DNA from: Thermoanaerobacterium sp. RBIITD
GTDB lineage: Bacteria > Bacillota > Thermoanaerobacteria > Thermoanaerobacterales > Thermoanaerobacteraceae
Assembly (NCBI RefSeq): GCF_900205865.1
Contig: NZ_LT906662.1
Location: forward strand, 62,001 to 126,000
Reading direction: 5' to 3'
DNA length: 64,000 nt
Shown here: piece by piece, positions 44,128 through 56,001 of the stretch
Layout of the letters: each line of letters begins with the position of its first letter
Numbering within the stretch: position 1 is the first letter of the stretch
Made by a program: the position numbers and the translations under genes
Notes under the pieces: generated by a model
The model's input: only the letters and a program-made list of their open reading frames with translations
Database searches by the model: none
What the model was told of the DNA's origin: nothing

Positions 44128-45399
44128 TTATAACACATTGAGTGTTTTATAAAAATCTGGATATGAAATATTAGTACATTCCGCATTTTTTATCGTTGTA
44201 ATTCCCTTCGCTCTTAAAGCTGCTATACTTAATGACATTGCCACTCTGTGATCATTATGGCTATTGACTACTGCTCCATTTAAATATTCTTTCCCATATA
44301 TAACCATTCCATCATTTGTTTCAGTTATGTCTGCTCCCATTTTCTTTAATTCTGACACCATGGTATTTATCCTATTGCTCTCTTTTACTTTTAACTCTTC
44401 CGCATTTTTTATTACCGTTTTACCATCGGCAAATGCGGCTGCAACAGCGATAATTGGTATCTCATCTATAAGCCTTGGTATTATCTCCCCACAGATCTCT
44501 ATACCTTTAAGATTAGATGATTTTATGATAATGTCTGCAATAGGTTCACTGTTTAATACCCTTTCATTTTCAATTAATATATTGCCACCCATTTTTTTTA
44601 TAACATCGATTATCCCAGTCCTAGTATAGTTTATGTTGACATCTTTTATCATAACTTCTGATTGTGGTAATATACTTGCAGCAACTATAAAATAAGCCGC
44701 AGATGATATATCTCCTGGAATACAAATCTCACGGCCATATAATTTTGAAACCGGGCGACATATTATTCTATTATTATCAACCGCAAAATTTCCACCGAAA
44801 TAATTAAGCATAAGTTCACTGTGATTCCTCGACTTATATGGTTCTTCAATTATTGTTTCACCGTCAGCGTAAAGACTTGCGAGCATTAAACATGATTTTA
44901 CCTGCGCACTTGCAACCTTAGTTTTATAATAAATACTCTTAAGCTTGTTACCTTGTATTGTCAATGGTGCATAATTATTATCAATGGCAGATATTTTTGC
45001 TCCCATCTCAGTAAGTGGTTTAATAACTCTATTCATTGGTCTTCTTTTTAATGATTCATCACCAGTTAAAACGGTCTTAAATTTCTGGCCAGCTAATATG
45101 CCCATTATAAGTCTCATTGTCGTACCTGAATTACCAGCATCAAGAATATCATGACTTTCGTTAAGATATAGGCCCTTTCCTTTAACAATAACATTTTTGT
45201 CAACTACTTTTATATCAACACCAAGTTTTTTCATACATTTCATTGTTGAATAGCAATCATCACTTTTTAAAAAGCCTTTAACTAATGTATCTCCTTCTGC
45301 AATAGAGCCGAATATTATAGCCCTATGTGTTATAGACTTATCACCTGGTACATTTATTATACCTTTAATACACCTTTTCTCATTTATTACCATATCCAT
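44128..45399 (-). CDS. aroA: 3-phosphoshikimate 1-carboxyvinyltransferase (EPSP synthase)
   Basis: Joins shikimate-3-phosphate and PEP on the way to chorismate. The 423-residue protein has [11 protein letters not shown] near its start, [24 protein letters not shown] and the late [11 protein letters not shown] motif. It lies 25 bases after tyrA in the aroF-tyrA-aroA series. Confidence 0.96.
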   Translation of the reverse strand: MDMVINEKRCIKGIINVPGDKSITHRAIIFGSIAEGDTLVKGFLKSDDCYSTMKCMKKLGVDIKVVDKNVIVKGKGLYLNESHDILDAGNSGTTMRLIMGILAGQKFKTVLTGDESLKRRPMNRVIKPLTEMGAKISAIDNNYAPLTIQGNKLKSIYYKTKVASAQVKSCLMLASLYADGETIIEEPYKSRNHSELMLNYFGGNFAVDNNRIICRPVSKLYGREICIPGDISSAAYFIVAASILPQSEVMIKDVNINYTRTGIIDVIKKMGGNILIENERVLNSEPIADIIIKSSNLKGIEICGEIIPRLIDEIPIIAVAAAFADGKTVIKNAEELKVKESNRINTMVSELKKMGADITETNDGMVIYGKEYLNGAVVNSHNDHRVAMSLSIAALRAKGITTIKNAECTNISYPDFYKTLNVL

Positions 45400-45424
45400 G
45401 TAGCAAATTCATTCCTTTCGCATT

Positions 45425-46270
45425 TTAAAGAGATATGCTCTTTCGAATTTCCCTTGCTGTATCGAAAAATCTACATATTGATTGGATATCATTGCTATCA
45501 ATGAATGAAATAAATTCATTAAGCATTTTTTCATAATTTACAAGAAGTTCCCTTATTATATCTTTATTGCTAATAACTATATCTTTCCACATCTCTGTCT
45601 GAGACATAGAAATCCTTGTTGTATCTTTAAATCCGCCTGCGGCAAATTTTATTGCATGCAAATCTTCTTTATATGCAAAATTAGTCAATGTCGCAGATAG
45701 TATATGTGGAACATGACTAATAATCCCTGTTATTTTGTCATGTAAGACATCGTCAATAATAACAGGCTTGGCACCTATTTTTTTAATTATATCATCAATA
45801 AACATATTTACAATCTCTGTAGGAGTGTTTTTATGTGGCACTATAAAATAGCTGTTGTCTTTAAAAAGATTAACATCACTTGCATAAAAGCCAGACTTTT
45901 CAGAACCAGTCATTGGATGTCCACCAATAAAATAAGTGTTCTGCGTTAATACTTTATCAATCATATCCATTATAGACTTTTTAGTACTTCCGACATCGGT
46001 AATAATACATCCATCTTTCAAGTAAGGAATTACATTTTTTATACAGTTTATTATTTCACCAACAGGTGAACAGATAAAAACAACATCTGCGTCTAAAGTT
46101 GATTGAATATTTTTAATTCCTTTATCTATTATGCCTTCTCTAATTGCTTCATGAATATAATTTTCATCTATATCAACACCGATTATTTTAATATTTGTAT
46201 ATTCTTTGATTGCTTTTGCCAGCGAACCTCCTATAAGTCCAAGCCCAATTATTGACACTTTTTTAATCAT
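45425..46270 (-). CDS. tyrA: Prephenate dehydrogenase
   Basis: Oxidatively decarboxylates prephenate to 4-hydroxyphenylpyruvate for tyrosine. The 281-residue NAD-binding protein begins with the dinucleotide turn [15 protein letters not shown] and has the substrate histidine region [13 protein letters not shown]. No ACT domain is attached. It overlaps aroF by 4 bases. Confidence 0.95.
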   Translation of the reverse strand: MIKKVSIIGLGLIGGSLAKAIKEYTNIKIIGVDIDENYIHEAIREGIIDKGIKNIQSTLDADVVFICSPVGEIINCIKNVIPYLKDGCIITDVGSTKKSIMDMIDKVLTQNTYFIGGHPMTGSEKSGFYASDVNLFKDNSYFIVPHKNTPTEIVNMFIDDIIKKIGAKPVIIDDVLHDKITGIISHVPHILSATLTNFAYKEDLHAIKFAAGGFKDTTRISMSQTEMWKDIVISNKDIIRELLVNYEKMLNEFISFIDSNDIQSICRFFDTAREIRKSISL

Positions 46271-47283
46271 TCAAAATCACGTCCTATAGCATTAGCAATA
46301 GATAAGATTTCCTTAGTCAACATGTCAAATTCCATTGGTGTAAGTGATTGAGCACCATCTGATAAAGCATTTTGGGGATCTGGATGCACTTCAATGATAA
46401 GACCATCGGCACCAGCAGCTATTGCGGCTTTTGCCATTGAATTTACAAGAAACGATTTTCCGGTTCCATGACTTGGATCTACTATTATCGGTAAATGGCT
46501 CAGTTTTTTAATTACAGGAACTGCACTTAGGTCTAAAGTATTCCTTGTGTATGTTTCAAATGTCCTTATACCTCTTTCACAAAGTACCACATTTTCATTA
46601 CCTTCACTTAAAATATATTCAGCAGCATTTAACCATTCTTCAATAGTTGCTGCAATACCTCTCTTTAAAAGAACAGGCATATCAGACCTACCAATTTCTC
46701 TAAGCAATGAGAAATTCTGCATATTCCTTGCACCTATCTGAAGTACGTCTGCATATTTTGAAACAACATCTATTGAATGTATATCCATTACTTCAGTTAC
46801 AATTTTAAGACCAGTATATCTTTTTGCTTCATAAAGCATTTTAAGACCTTCTTCTTCAAGCCCTTGAAAAGAATATGGAGACGTCCTCGGTTTATATGCA
46901 CCGCCTCTTAAAAACTTTGCTCCTGACTTTTTCACCGCTTCTGCACTTTCAAAAAGCTGCTCTCTGCTTTCAACCGCACATGGACCTGCCATAATAACTA
47001 TATTTTTATCTCCAATTAAAACGCCATCGACATCAATAACAGTTGATACAGGGTTAAATGTACGACTTGCAAGTTTGTATGATTCTACTATAGGTACAAC
47101 TTTTTCTACACCATCCATTAATTCGATAGGTTTATCATGAAGTTTTTTCTTATCTCCAATAACGCCTATTACAACTCGCTCTTCACCTTTAGAAATGTGT
47201 GCTCCAAGATCAAGAGATGACAAAAGATTTGACACATCAGAAATTTGCTTTTCTGTAGCATTTGGTTTCATTACAATTACCAT
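46267..47283 (-). CDS. aroF: 3-deoxy-7-phosphoheptulonate synthase (DAHP synthase)
   Basis: First enzyme of the shikimate pathway. The 338-residue type I-beta protein has an N-terminal regulatory domain of about 70 residues (starts [14 protein letters not shown]), followed by the barrel with [29 protein letters not shown] and [10 protein letters not shown]. The regulatory domain suggests feedback control by aromatic amino acids. It overlaps tyrA by 4 bases. Confidence 0.96.
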   Translation of the reverse strand: MVIVMKPNATEKQISDVSNLLSSLDLGAHISKGEERVVIGVIGDKKKLHDKPIELMDGVEKVVPIVESYKLASRTFNPVSTVIDVDGVLIGDKNIVIMAGPCAVESREQLFESAEAVKKSGAKFLRGGAYKPRTSPYSFQGLEEEGLKMLYEAKRYTGLKIVTEVMDIHSIDVVSKYADVLQIGARNMQNFSLLREIGRSDMPVLLKRGIAATIEEWLNAAEYILSEGNENVVLCERGIRTFETYTRNTLDLSAVPVIKKLSHLPIIVDPSHGTGKSFLVNSMAKAAIAAGADGLIIEVHPDPQNALSDGAQSLTPMEFDMLTKEILSIANAIGRDFE

Positions 47284-47308
47284 ATTAAATTTCCTCCATT
47301 CTACCGTT

Positions 47309-48133
47309 TTACTTATATTTGGGATATGATCCTAATATTTTCAAAAAATCCGTTTTACCATTTAATACATTTAAAACTTTGATAATATGATTATCGCACC
47401 TATGGCCTTCAATGTCAACCCAAAAAACATATTCTCCAATTTTTCTTCTTGATGGTCTAGACTCTATCTTAGTCATGTTTATGTTCTCATTTGCAAAAAC
47501 TTCAAGTATTCTATATAAGCTTCCCGGTTCATTTGGTACTGAAAAAACTAATGATGTTTTATCGTAACCTGTATACATAGAATCTTTATGTGCAAGTACA
47601 ATAAATCGTGTAAAATTATTCTTTATGTCTTGTATATCTTTATCTATTATTTTTGCATCATATATTTCAGCCGCTCTCGCATTTCCAATGGCAGCCGCAT
47701 CGTATTTGTGCTTTATCTCAGCAACTGCTTTTGCTGTACTGTCAGAATTTATAATATTTGCTTGCGGAAAATTGTCTTTAATATATTTTCGACATTGTGC
47801 CAATGCCTGCGGATGTGAAATGATTGATTTTATATCATTAAAATCAATCATTTTGTCCGCAATAAGACAATGGGAAATTGGCAGTACTATTTCATCTTTT
47901 ATTTTCAAACCTTCAGCATCGTTAATAAGCATATCCAATGTCACATTTACAGAACCTTCTATAGAATTCTCTATAGGAACTAAAGCTTCATCGCCTATAT
48001 TGTTGCTAATACGCATAATAATATCGGGTATGGTTTTTACCTCTTCGACGCAATAGCCTTCTTTCCCTTTTATATATGTCAAAAGAGCCTGCTCAGAAAA
48101 TGTACCTTTAGGGCCGAGATAATATATGTTCAT
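47309..48133 (-). CDS. pheA: Prephenate dehydratase
   Basis: Converts prephenate to phenylpyruvate. 274 residues with [12 protein letters not shown] at the start, [14 protein letters not shown], the TRF motif in [10 protein letters not shown], and a C-terminal ACT domain ([31 protein letters not shown]) that binds phenylalanine for feedback inhibition. The ATG at 48133 follows AAAGGGGTG; the 19 upstream codons overlap the acyl-CoA ligase gene and are unlikely. Confidence 0.95.
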   Translation of the reverse strand: MNIYYLGPKGTFSEQALLTYIKGKEGYCVEEVKTIPDIIMRISNNIGDEALVPIENSIEGSVNVTLDMLINDAEGLKIKDEIVLPISHCLIADKMIDFNDIKSIISHPQALAQCRKYIKDNFPQANIINSDSTAKAVAEIKHKYDAAAIGNARAAEIYDAKIIDKDIQDIKNNFTRFIVLAHKDSMYTGYDKTSLVFSVPNEPGSLYRILEVFANENINMTKIESRPSRRKIGEYVFWVDIEGHRCDNHIIKVLNVLNGKTDFLKILGSYPKYK

Positions 48134-48186
48134 ATGACACCCCTTTATGATATTTTCTGATATTTTAATACTTTCTAATGATAAAG

Positions 48187-49815
48187 TCAAGAAAAATTTA
48201 ATTCAGAAATAGCCATTTCTCTTAAGCGATATTTCTGCACCTTACCACTTGTTGTCGTAGGAAATTCACTTATTATCTTCACATACTTTGGTATTTTGAA
48301 TCTCGCTAATTTTTGTTTTGCATATTCTATAATGTCATCTTCCGCTAAATGATAGCCTTCCTTTGGTATCACATATGCCATTATTTCCTCACCGTATTTC
48401 TCATCGGGTACACCTATAATCTGTACATCTTTAACACCAGGATGGTGGTATAAACATTCTTCGATTTCTGTCGGAGAAATATTTTCACCACCTCTTATGA
48501 TCATATCTTTTAATCTGCCTGTAATTCTCAAATATCCTCTTTCGTCAATTTTTCCAATATCACCTGTATGGAGCCAACCATCAGGTTCTATTACTTTTTC
48601 TGTTTCTTCTTTCATTTTGTAGTAACCTTTCATTATGTTATAACCTCGAGCTATAATTTCTCCTTCAACACCTATAGGTAATTCATCTCCAGTTTTGGGA
48701 TCAACGACCTTCATCTCAATTTCTGGAAAAACATATCCAACTGTCGAAACCCTATCTTCTAAAGAATCATCAACACTTGTCTGTGTTATACCCGGCGATG
48801 CCTCCGTTAACCCATATACACTGGTAATTTCTCTCATGTTCATCTTTTCTACAACGGCTTTCATAACTTTTATAGGACATACAGAGCCTGCCATGATACC
48901 TGTACGCATATTTGAAAAATCAAATTTATTGAAATCTTGATGGTTAAGCATGGTTATAAACATAGTGGGAACACCGTGTACTGCAGTACACTTTTCCTTA
49001 TCCAAAACTTCCATAACTGTTAATGGGTTAAAATGATCAACTAATACCATTGTCGTTCCTTTTGATAGGCACGCCATTACTGAAAGAGTATATCCGAAAC
49101 AGTGAAAAAGCGGTACAGTAATACAAAGTTTATCATTTGTTGTAAACTTCATTCGTGTTGCTATGGCATCACCATTATTTAAAAGCCCATAGTGTGTAAG
49201 CATCGCACCCTTAGGAAAGCCTGTTGTTCCTGATGTATATTGAATGTCAATTACTTCATCGGGTTTTAAAGAGTTTTGTATTTCATAGACTATATTATCA
49301 TCTTGCATATTGCCAATTTCTAATATTTCATCAAAATTATACATTCCGGGATATATATTCTTACCGATATTTATTATATAATTAAGATTAGGAAATTTTT
49401 CAGAATGAAAATTATCCTTTTGAGATCTCTTAAGATTAGGCATTAAATCATAGATTGTTTTAACATAATTTAATTTTTTATATCCATCTATTAATATAAT
49501 AGCTTTAGAGTCTGATTGCTTAAGAATATATTCCACTTCGCTGTCCTTATATTCTGTATTCACTGGAACGAGAGGACAACCAATTTTTGCAGTTGCAAAA
49601 AGTGTTATTATCCATTCTGGTACGTTAGATGCCCATATAGCTACATGGTCACCTTTTTTTAAACCTATTTTCAGAAGACCTTTTGCTAATCTATTTGCAA
49701 TATTTTTTAGTGTTTTGTAAGAATATCTTAATTTACCTGATACAACAAGGGCATCCTGATCTGGATATTTGCTTGCAATATGGTCAAGGTATTGCCCTAA
49801 CGTCATATTAATCAT
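48187..49815 (-). CDS. AMP-forming acyl-CoA synthetase (FadD-like)
   Basis: A 542-residue ANL-superfamily ligase that activates a carboxylic acid via acyl-AMP to acyl-CoA. It has the P-loop IQYTSGTTGFPKGAMLTH, the YGLTEASPG motif, GWLHTGDIGKIDERGYL and the C-terminal GGENISPTEIEE hinge and lysine region TTTSGKVQKYRL. Medium- or long-chain fatty acids are the usual substrates. It precedes pheA with a 53-base gap; whether it shares the aro transcript is unclear. GGAGTGG precedes the ATG. Confidence 0.88.
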   Translation of the reverse strand: MINMTLGQYLDHIASKYPDQDALVVSGKLRYSYKTLKNIANRLAKGLLKIGLKKGDHVAIWASNVPEWIITLFATAKIGCPLVPVNTEYKDSEVEYILKQSDSKAIILIDGYKKLNYVKTIYDLMPNLKRSQKDNFHSEKFPNLNYIINIGKNIYPGMYNFDEILEIGNMQDDNIVYEIQNSLKPDEVIDIQYTSGTTGFPKGAMLTHYGLLNNGDAIATRMKFTTNDKLCITVPLFHCFGYTLSVMACLSKGTTMVLVDHFNPLTVMEVLDKEKCTAVHGVPTMFITMLNHQDFNKFDFSNMRTGIMAGSVCPIKVMKAVVEKMNMREITSVYGLTEASPGITQTSVDDSLEDRVSTVGYVFPEIEMKVVDPKTGDELPIGVEGEIIARGYNIMKGYYKMKEETEKVIEPDGWLHTGDIGKIDERGYLRITGRLKDMIIRGGENISPTEIEECLYHHPGVKDVQIIGVPDEKYGEEIMAYVIPKEGYHLAEDDIIEYAKQKLARFKIPKYVKIISEFPTTTSGKVQKYRLREMAISELNFS

Positions 49816-49965
49816 ATAATCCACTCCATTCATTATAATAATTAGTAGCTGGTATTATTATTTTATTATAGCACTATGTCATATAAAATTAAAAGTCTAA
49901 AATTTTTAATCATTCTTAAATAATTTTCAAATAAAACATTTACTATAGTTTTTTTGTGTTATTCA

Positions 49966-49992
49966 CATAAAAAAAGCAGGTTAAACCTGCTT
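49966..49992 (-). terminator. Terminator after spoVR
   Basis: Stem AAGCAGG / CCTGCTT (49974-49980 / 49986-49992) with a 5-base loop, then TTTTTTT on the minus strand. It overlaps the spoVR stop. Confidence 0.87.
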
Positions 49993-51358
49993 ATGCGTAT
50001 GAAATATTTTTTTCTTCATCACATATTATATCGGAAGATTTCCCATTAATATTTGTTTTTAATATTACTCTGTGTCCCCATAATTCAACCGCGTATTTTA
50101 AAGTTTCCTCAGCATATTTTACATTTAACTCTCTACCATCAAAAACATGTTCCAATGTCAATGTTTTATCTTTTTTAGACATATCAATTACTCTTATATA
50201 AGGTATCATTCCCATTCCTGCTGAATCGCTCAATGTATTTCTTATTTTCTCAAACCCCTCTTTATCAGGTACTTCCGTTATAATATAGTCATTTCCGAAT
50301 TTCCCATATTCAAATAAATTTAATTTATTGCATAATTCTTCAGTGAGGTACCTTCTTATAAATGTTTGATCTCTATCGAGAAGCCTTACTTCAAATAATT
50401 TTTTAACGCCATGTTTTTTTTCTAAATCTTTATATATTTCAAAGCCTAGATAATAAGGGTTGATACTTCCACTTACGGGTGCAACAACATCATTATGCCT
50501 TTTAATAAATTCAAGGTGTAAATTTGTTGGTAATTCAAGTCTATTTAAGATTCTATAGTGCCAAAAACTTGCCCAACCTTCATTCATTATTTTTGTTTCT
50601 ATTTGTGGTATGAAATATTCCGTCTCCTCACGAACTGTTTCCAATATATCTTTTTCCCATTCTGATAAATCAGAATATTTTATTATAAAGTATAACAAAT
50701 CATCCTCTGGTTGAAGTGGTATTTTACTTAGATCAGGTGGTTCCAATTGTATCTTTGGTTCAATAAGGCTATGCTTTGATGTTTTTTCTTTGTAATCTTC
50801 AATTAATCTTTTTTTGAGTTCTTCATCGCTTATTCTTTTTTCACCGATTGCTCTTGATATTTGATATCTTAATGCATGTGCAGCATTTAAAATCTTTTCC
50901 ACATTTTCATAACCTATGCTTGGATCATTAATATAGCTCCTTATTCGGCTACCATGGTTCTTAAACATTTCAACAGTATATGATGCATTTGTACCTATCC
51001 TAAATAGTCTGTTATTCTTAAAAAAATCGTTATGCCCATATACATGTGCCATAGTTAAAATTTGAAGAAGCAACGTATTATCTTTGACAAGGTATGCTAT
51101 ACATGGATCAGAATTTATTACCATTTCATAAGGAAGACCTGTTAGATTGTATCTATAAAGCGATTTAATCCTTTCATATGATTTGCCAAAACTCCAGTGG
51201 GGATACCTTGAAGGCATTCCCACATATGCTTCATATGCAATCATATCATCGTAACTTATTATCTCAAACTCTTGTGGATAATAATTGAGCCCTTCATCAT
51301 TTGCTATTTTTTCAATTTTTTTATTCCATTCTTCAAGCTCTTTAATTGTATACTCCAT
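49991..51358 (-). CDS. spoVR: SpoVR family protein
   Basis: A 455-residue SpoVR protein with YPHWSFGKSYERIK, LTMAHVYGHNDFFKNN and the MNEGWASFWHYRIL motif, conserved histidines that could bind metal. In Bacillus, SpoVR affects spore cortex formation. It is the last gene of the prkA-yhbH-spoVR group. I start at the ATG at 51358, 11 bases after AAAGGA; the ATG at 51370 touches that site. Confidence 0.94.
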   Translation of the reverse strand: MEYTIKELEEWNKKIEKIANDEGLNYYPQEFEIISYDDMIAYEAYVGMPSRYPHWSFGKSYERIKSLYRYNLTGLPYEMVINSDPCIAYLVKDNTLLLQILTMAHVYGHNDFFKNNRLFRIGTNASYTVEMFKNHGSRIRSYINDPSIGYENVEKILNAAHALRYQISRAIGEKRISDEELKKRLIEDYKEKTSKHSLIEPKIQLEPPDLSKIPLQPEDDLLYFIIKYSDLSEWEKDILETVREETEYFIPQIETKIMNEGWASFWHYRILNRLELPTNLHLEFIKRHNDVVAPVSGSINPYYLGFEIYKDLEKKHGVKKLFEVRLLDRDQTFIRRYLTEELCNKLNLFEYGKFGNDYIITEVPDKEGFEKIRNTLSDSAGMGMIPYIRVIDMSKKDKTLTLEHVFDGRELNVKYAEETLKYAVELWGHRVILKTNINGKSSDIICDEEKNISYA

Positions 51359-51362
51359 ATTA

Positions 51363-52532
51363 TCACGCATCCTTTAAATCTTTTTGAAGCATTGATTTGA
51401 GCGACGGCCATAAATCCTCTTTGCGTTCTATAGTAGCAATTACAAAATTTCTATATTTTATTTGTTCTAAATACTTTTTCTTTATAGTACTAGAATAAAA
51501 CCTTGGCATTATTTCTCCATAGCCGAAAAGGTTACATACTTCACAAAGCTTTTTGGCCATTTCTATTGCCTTTACATCATCTTCATTCCAGTTATCACCA
51601 TCACTTAAATGAAAAGCATAAATATTCCAGAATTTTGGACTATACCGTTGCTCTATAATTTCTAAGGCTTTGTTATATCCACTAGAAATATAAGTTCCTC
51701 CTGATTCAACTTTATGAAAAAATTCATTTTCATCTACTTCTTTTGCAACTGTCGAATGTGCAACAAATACTATTTCCACATTCAAATAACGCATTCTTAA
51801 AAATTGATAAAGAAGGAAAAAGAAAGACCTTGCAAGGTATTTCTTTGTTTGGTCCATCGACGCGGATGTATCCATGATGCAAATAACAACTGCATTAGAC
51901 TCTCGCCTCTTAGATTCTTTTATCCGATAAAATCTTAAATCATCATTTTTGAATGGAAATCTCTGTATCTTCTCATCCAAATCTGCTTCTTTTAAGGCTC
52001 TTTTCATAGACTGTTTTCTTTTTAATTTCTCTAAAACTGTTCTCTTCTTTGCAAGTCTTGGAGGTATTCCATTTCTTTGATATCCTGACCTCTTATTGGA
52101 GTTCTCTGACAAAATTTCAGAAAACTTTTTTCTATCAAGATATGGAAGGTTTAGGTCTTCGAAAAGGAAATATATCAAATCCTCTATTGTAACGTCAGTT
52201 TCATAAATATCTTCTCCTTCTTCATTGCCAGCGCCTAAATTACCCTTTCCTTGACCATTTTCACCAACACTTCCTATCTTATCTCCTCTTTTTTCAGTAC
52301 CATCACCACTTCCAATACTGGGGATATTTCGCCCATAAATAAATTGATATTCTTTAAGCCCTCTTATCGGTATTTTTATCTTTTTGTCCTTGCTTTGCCC
52401 TATTATGCTTTCTTCTGATATTATATCAACAAGATTTTTTTTGATTGATTCTTCCACAAGCTGACGGTGTCTTCTTCTATCTTCAACAGCCCTATCATGT
52501 TCTATTGGATTGAATTCCCTAAAAATTGCCAT
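51363..52532 (-). CDS. yhbH: YhbH family (DUF444) sporulation protein
   Basis: A 389-residue protein with a C-terminal von Willebrand A-like domain bearing the metal-binding [14 protein letters not shown] motif, and a basic N-terminal half. The middle holds a glycine-rich linker around residues 80-100. It always travels with prkA and spoVR. ATG at 52532 (MAIFREF) is used; an ATG two codons upstream is equally close to the AAGG site. It overlaps the end of prkA slightly or abuts it. Confidence 0.92.
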   Translation of the reverse strand: MAIFREFNPIEHDRAVEDRRRHRQLVEESIKKNLVDIISEESIIGQSKDKKIKIPIRGLKEYQFIYGRNIPSIGSGDGTEKRGDKIGSVGENGQGKGNLGAGNEEGEDIYETDVTIEDLIYFLFEDLNLPYLDRKKFSEILSENSNKRSGYQRNGIPPRLAKKRTVLEKLKRKQSMKRALKEADLDEKIQRFPFKNDDLRFYRIKESKRRESNAVVICIMDTSASMDQTKKYLARSFFFLLYQFLRMRYLNVEIVFVAHSTVAKEVDENEFFHKVESGGTYISSGYNKALEIIEQRYSPKFWNIYAFHLSDGDNWNEDDVKAIEMAKKLCEVCNLFGYGEIMPRFYSSTIKKKYLEQIKYRNFVIATIERKEDLWPSLKSMLQKDLKDA

Positions 52533-52537
52533 AGTCA

Positions 52538-54460
52538 TCAATCCTTCCAAAGATTATTTGCAGCATATTTTAATACAACGTCACAGCAGTAGTCGCAATA
52601 TCCATTTGCTTTCATCTCTTTGACCATAGCATTATATTTTTCATCTTGATCTTTATCTCTGACTTTTGATTTTGTAATTATTCTTGAAAGTTCTTTTACA
52701 GAAGCTGTTAATTTCTTTTCTATAGCCTCTTTCAATGGTTCATATGCAGTATAATCGATTTTGCCCCCGTTTCTAATTAGATAGAACATATACGATGTTA
52801 CATCTAGTCTGAAACCTTTTGCAGAGCTTTCTGTTATACCTATCTGCTCCTCTATAGACCTCATAAATTTCTCGTCTGGTTCTAACTGTTCCCCTGTTGC
52901 CCTATCTTTAATTCTCGTTTTATTTACATATGCTTCGGCATGGTCAAGATAGTTATTAAATAAGCTTTCAGCTTGTTCTTTGTAGCTCATGATAAATGCC
53001 TTTGTAATTTCCTTTTCAAGCATTTTATTGTATTCTTTACGAATGGTATCTTGTAAAAATGCTAAATATTTCTTTTTTTCATCATCTGATATATCAAGTT
53101 CTTTTACAGATTTTATCATATTCTCCATAACACTTAAAGGATTGATACAGTCATATTCAGAATTTGAAAGTGCATTATCAATAGCTTTTATTATAAATCT
53201 TGTGGATATACCTGACATTCCTTCCCTTAAACCTGCTTCTTCTCTCAGCTCCATGATGTCAATCTTTTTCGTTGTTCCTTTTTCGACTATTTCTTCTCCA
53301 TTATAGATTTTCATTTTTGTCAATGGATCCACTTTATTTGATGGTAATAGTCTTGATAATATGGCAAACATTGCTGCAACTTCTATTGTGTGTGGTGCTA
53401 TATGTGCTTTAAAGTTACTCTTTTTCAAAATCTTTTCATATATTTTTATTTCTTCATTTAATTCAAGACAATAGGGAACTTCTATTTTTACTATTCTATC
53501 GAGAATTGCCTCATTTGTATGATCTGATTTAAATTTGTTCCATTCTGCTTCATTTGAGTGTGCTAATATGACGCCGTCAAAATATATCATTGATCCTTTT
53601 CCAGGTGAAGGTATCGACTTTTCTTGTGTTGCTGTAATAATTGTATGAAGGTATTCTACATCATTTTTAAATACTTCTATAAATTCAACTATTCCCCTAT
53701 TTCCTACGTCGAATGCTCCATTAAGTGAAAATACACGCGGATCATCTTCTGAATATAAATCCATCTTTGAAATGTCTACACTTCCTATTAAAACGGATGT
53801 ATCCTGGTTATTTGGATCTACAGGTGGTACAACGCCAATTCCTTTTCTTGATCTTATAGAAAAATCTGTTGAAACTACAGGAAATTTTTCGTATTCACCA
53901 TGATATTCATTTTTAAGCCTGTATCTGCATATAGGGCACAGATCTCCTTCAATTTCTACACCAAGTTCTTCCTCAAATTCTTTTCTCAAATGCTTAGGAA
54001 CAAGATGCAATGGCTCTTCTCTAAGTGGACAGTCTTTTAATGCATATATTGGTTCACTATTTTCAAGTGCTTTTTTAAGTGCTTCCATAATTGAAGATTT
54101 ACCTGAACCAACAGGTCCAACAAGATACAATACTTGTCTAGACTCTTCACCCTTCATAGCAGCAGCATAAAAATAGTTCACAAGCTTCATTATAGTCTTA
54201 TCAATACCATAAAAATCATCTTTAAAAAAATTATACTTTTTAATTGTTTCATTTCCATAAAGCCTTCTTATGCGAGGATTTTCTTCTGGCTTTAGAACTT
54301 CAAATCCCTTTTCGATAATTATGTCATACAATCTTTTATGAGCAAGCTTAGCTACTTCGGGATTTTTTTTAACTATATCAAGGTAATCCAAAAACGTACC
54401 TTCAAAATCATATACCTTTTTATTCTCTCTATCTTTCTTTATCAACTCCTCAAACTTCAT
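52538..54460 (-). CDS. prkA: PrkA serine kinase / AAA+ protein
   Basis: A 640-residue PrkA protein. The AAA+ core has Walker [10 protein letters not shown] and a downstream acidic region ([15 protein letters not shown]); a CPLREEPL / CPICRYR cysteine pair suggests a small zinc site; the C-terminal part is the PrkA kinase-like domain. Described as a kinase and more recently as an ATP-dependent protease in sporulation control. AAAGGAGG precedes the ATG. The 302-base region before it contains a promoter and a long leader. Confidence 0.94.
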   Translation of the reverse strand: MKFEELIKKDRENKKVYDFEGTFLDYLDIVKKNPEVAKLAHKRLYDIIIEKGFEVLKPEENPRIRRLYGNETIKKYNFFKDDFYGIDKTIMKLVNYFYAAAMKGEESRQVLYLVGPVGSGKSSIMEALKKALENSEPIYALKDCPLREEPLHLVPKHLRKEFEEELGVEIEGDLCPICRYRLKNEYHGEYEKFPVVSTDFSIRSRKGIGVVPPVDPNNQDTSVLIGSVDISKMDLYSEDDPRVFSLNGAFDVGNRGIVEFIEVFKNDVEYLHTIITATQEKSIPSPGKGSMIYFDGVILAHSNEAEWNKFKSDHTNEAILDRIVKIEVPYCLELNEEIKIYEKILKKSNFKAHIAPHTIEVAAMFAILSRLLPSNKVDPLTKMKIYNGEEIVEKGTTKKIDIMELREEAGLREGMSGISTRFIIKAIDNALSNSEYDCINPLSVMENMIKSVKELDISDDEKKKYLAFLQDTIRKEYNKMLEKEITKAFIMSYKEQAESLFNNYLDHAEAYVNKTRIKDRATGEQLEPDEKFMRSIEEQIGITESSAKGFRLDVTSYMFYLIRNGGKIDYTAYEPLKEAIEKKLTASVKELSRIITKSKVRDKDQDEKYNAMVKEMKANGYCDYCCDVVLKYAANNLWKD

Positions 54461-54687
54461 TCAAATCTCCTCCTTTAATTATCACAAATATAACTATAAA
54501 TAACTTGTCTTTATATTTCTTTATATATTTATGAAATAAAATATGGTTTTAAAACATCAAAAGTGGAAATTATATCTCTTAATTTATAGCCAGAATGGTT
54601 TTTTTATATTTAAAACTCTTTAGTCGAATATAAATTGTGAAATTTTAAATAAATATGCTTGCAAAAGTAAAAATATTAGTTTAATTT

Positions 54688-54716
54688 ATTATATCAGAAT
54701 TTTTATTTTTATTCAA
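54688..54716 (-). promoter_or_regulatory. Sigma-A-type promoter upstream of prkA with a long leader
   Basis: On the minus strand: -35 TTGAAT (54711-54716), a 17-base spacer, -10 TATAAT (54688-54693). This predicts a leader of about 220 bases before prkA; in 54461-54687 I see only AT-rich sequence and no known riboswitch. Sporulation sigma sites could not be assigned with confidence. Confidence 0.55.
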
Positions 54717-54727
54717 GAATTTATGGG

Positions 54728-54763
54728 CAAAAAAATAAGGGATATTTCTGGATAACCCTTATT
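54728..54763 (-). terminator. Terminator after aroB
   Basis: Stem AATAAGGG / CCCTTATT (54734-54741 / 54756-54763), extended inward with one bulge, followed on the minus strand by TTTTTTT. Confidence 0.88.
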
Positions 54764-55833
54764 TAATTAAGAATATTTAATATCTCATCTTCTGTAACAT
54801 CAAAAATATCGACTTTACCAGGACATTTAGGCAATATAAATTTTATTTTACTTTCACGATTTTTCTTATCGTGTTTTATAAGATTAACGATATCATTCTT
54901 ATTTAAGTTGCCATAATTAATTGGCAATCCGGAAGCTTTAAGGAGTGACTTAATTCTTTCATAGTAACTTACATCAATATACTTTCTATTTAAAGCAATT
55001 TTTGCTGCACAAACCATCCCTATTGCAACAGCTTCTCCGTGTATATATTTTTTATATCCGGTTAATGCCTCTATTGCATGTCCAATCGTATGTCCATAAT
55101 TCAAAATTGCCCGTAGATTGTTTTCTTTTTCATCAATTGAAACTATTTCACCTTTGATTTCACACGACCTTTTAATCAAATGTGAAATCATGTCATCATT
55201 TAAATTAAGTATTTCGCTAAGATTATATTCAATATAATTAAATAAATCTGCATCCCTAATAATACCATATTTAATTATTTCTGAAAGACCGCCTCTTATT
55301 TCTCTTTTATTTAAAGTTTTAATCACCCCTGTGTCTATAAAAACTGCTTTCGGTTGATGAAATGCACCAGCTATATTTTTCCCATTTTTTAAGTTTACGC
55401 CTACTTTCCCTCCGACACTGCTATCTACTTGTGCAAGTAGTGTTGTAGGAACTTGTATAAAATCTATGCCTCTCATATATGTAGCAGCAACAAAACCTGC
55501 TATGTCCCCTACTACTCCCCCACCTAATGCTATTATTGTGCTATCTCGTAAAAGTTCGTGCCTATAACACTCTTCTAGCAGTTCTTTGATCGTTTCTAAA
55601 TTTTTGCTCTCTTCACCAGCCTTAATGATTGTATGAAAAGTATTATTACCACTAAGCTCCAATGACTTTTCTAATATGTTTAGATATAAATTGGAAACAT
55701 TGGAATCGGTAATTATAAAAATTTTATTACTCCTTAAATGTTTTTCAATATAGCAGCTTAAGTTATTTAGCATCCCCTTTGATATGTATATAGGATATGA
55801 ATGTTCTTTCAAATTAATATTTACGATTTGCAA
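54763..55833 (-). CDS. aroB: 3-dehydroquinate synthase
   Basis: Second shikimate-pathway enzyme, closing DAHP to 3-dehydroquinate with NAD+ and a metal. The 356-residue protein has GGGVVGDIAGFVAATYMRG, VPTTLLAQVDSSVGGKVG and the metal histidines in LNYGHTIGHAIE and YIHGEAVAIGM. It starts at a TTG with AAGGAG eight bases upstream, a weak start that may limit expression. Unlike the other aro genes here it stands alone, with its own terminator and a TATAAT-like -10 near 55885. Confidence 0.95.
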   Translation of the reverse strand: MQIVNINLKEHSYPIYISKGMLNNLSCYIEKHLRSNKIFIITDSNVSNLYLNILEKSLELSGNNTFHTIIKAGEESKNLETIKELLEECYRHELLRDSTIIALGGGVVGDIAGFVAATYMRGIDFIQVPTTLLAQVDSSVGGKVGVNLKNGKNIAGAFHQPKAVFIDTGVIKTLNKREIRGGLSEIIKYGIIRDADLFNYIEYNLSEILNLNDDMISHLIKRSCEIKGEIVSIDEKENNLRAILNYGHTIGHAIEALTGYKKYIHGEAVAIGMVCAAKIALNRKYIDVSYYERIKSLLKASGLPINYGNLNKNDIVNLIKHDKKNRESKIKFILPKCPGKVDIFDVTEDEILNILN

Positions 55834-55959
55834 TGTATCAGCTCCTTTACGATTTGTACAAATAATGATTATTTATGCATATATTATAATAGAAAATTAA
55901 ATAAAATAAAACAATTTTAAACCTCTTTGCGAGGTTATGCCGATATTTTTATATAGGTT

Positions 55960-55995
55960 AAATTAAAATGGCTTATCCAACGTAAAGGATAAGCC
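55960..55995 (-). terminator. Terminator after sdaAA
   Basis: Stem GGCTTATCC / GGATAAGCC (55970-55978 / 55987-55995) followed on the minus strand by ATTTTAATTT. A smaller hairpin (55920-55925 / 55931-55936) lies between it and aroB. Confidence 0.78.
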
Positions 55996-56001
55996 TCAAA
56001 T

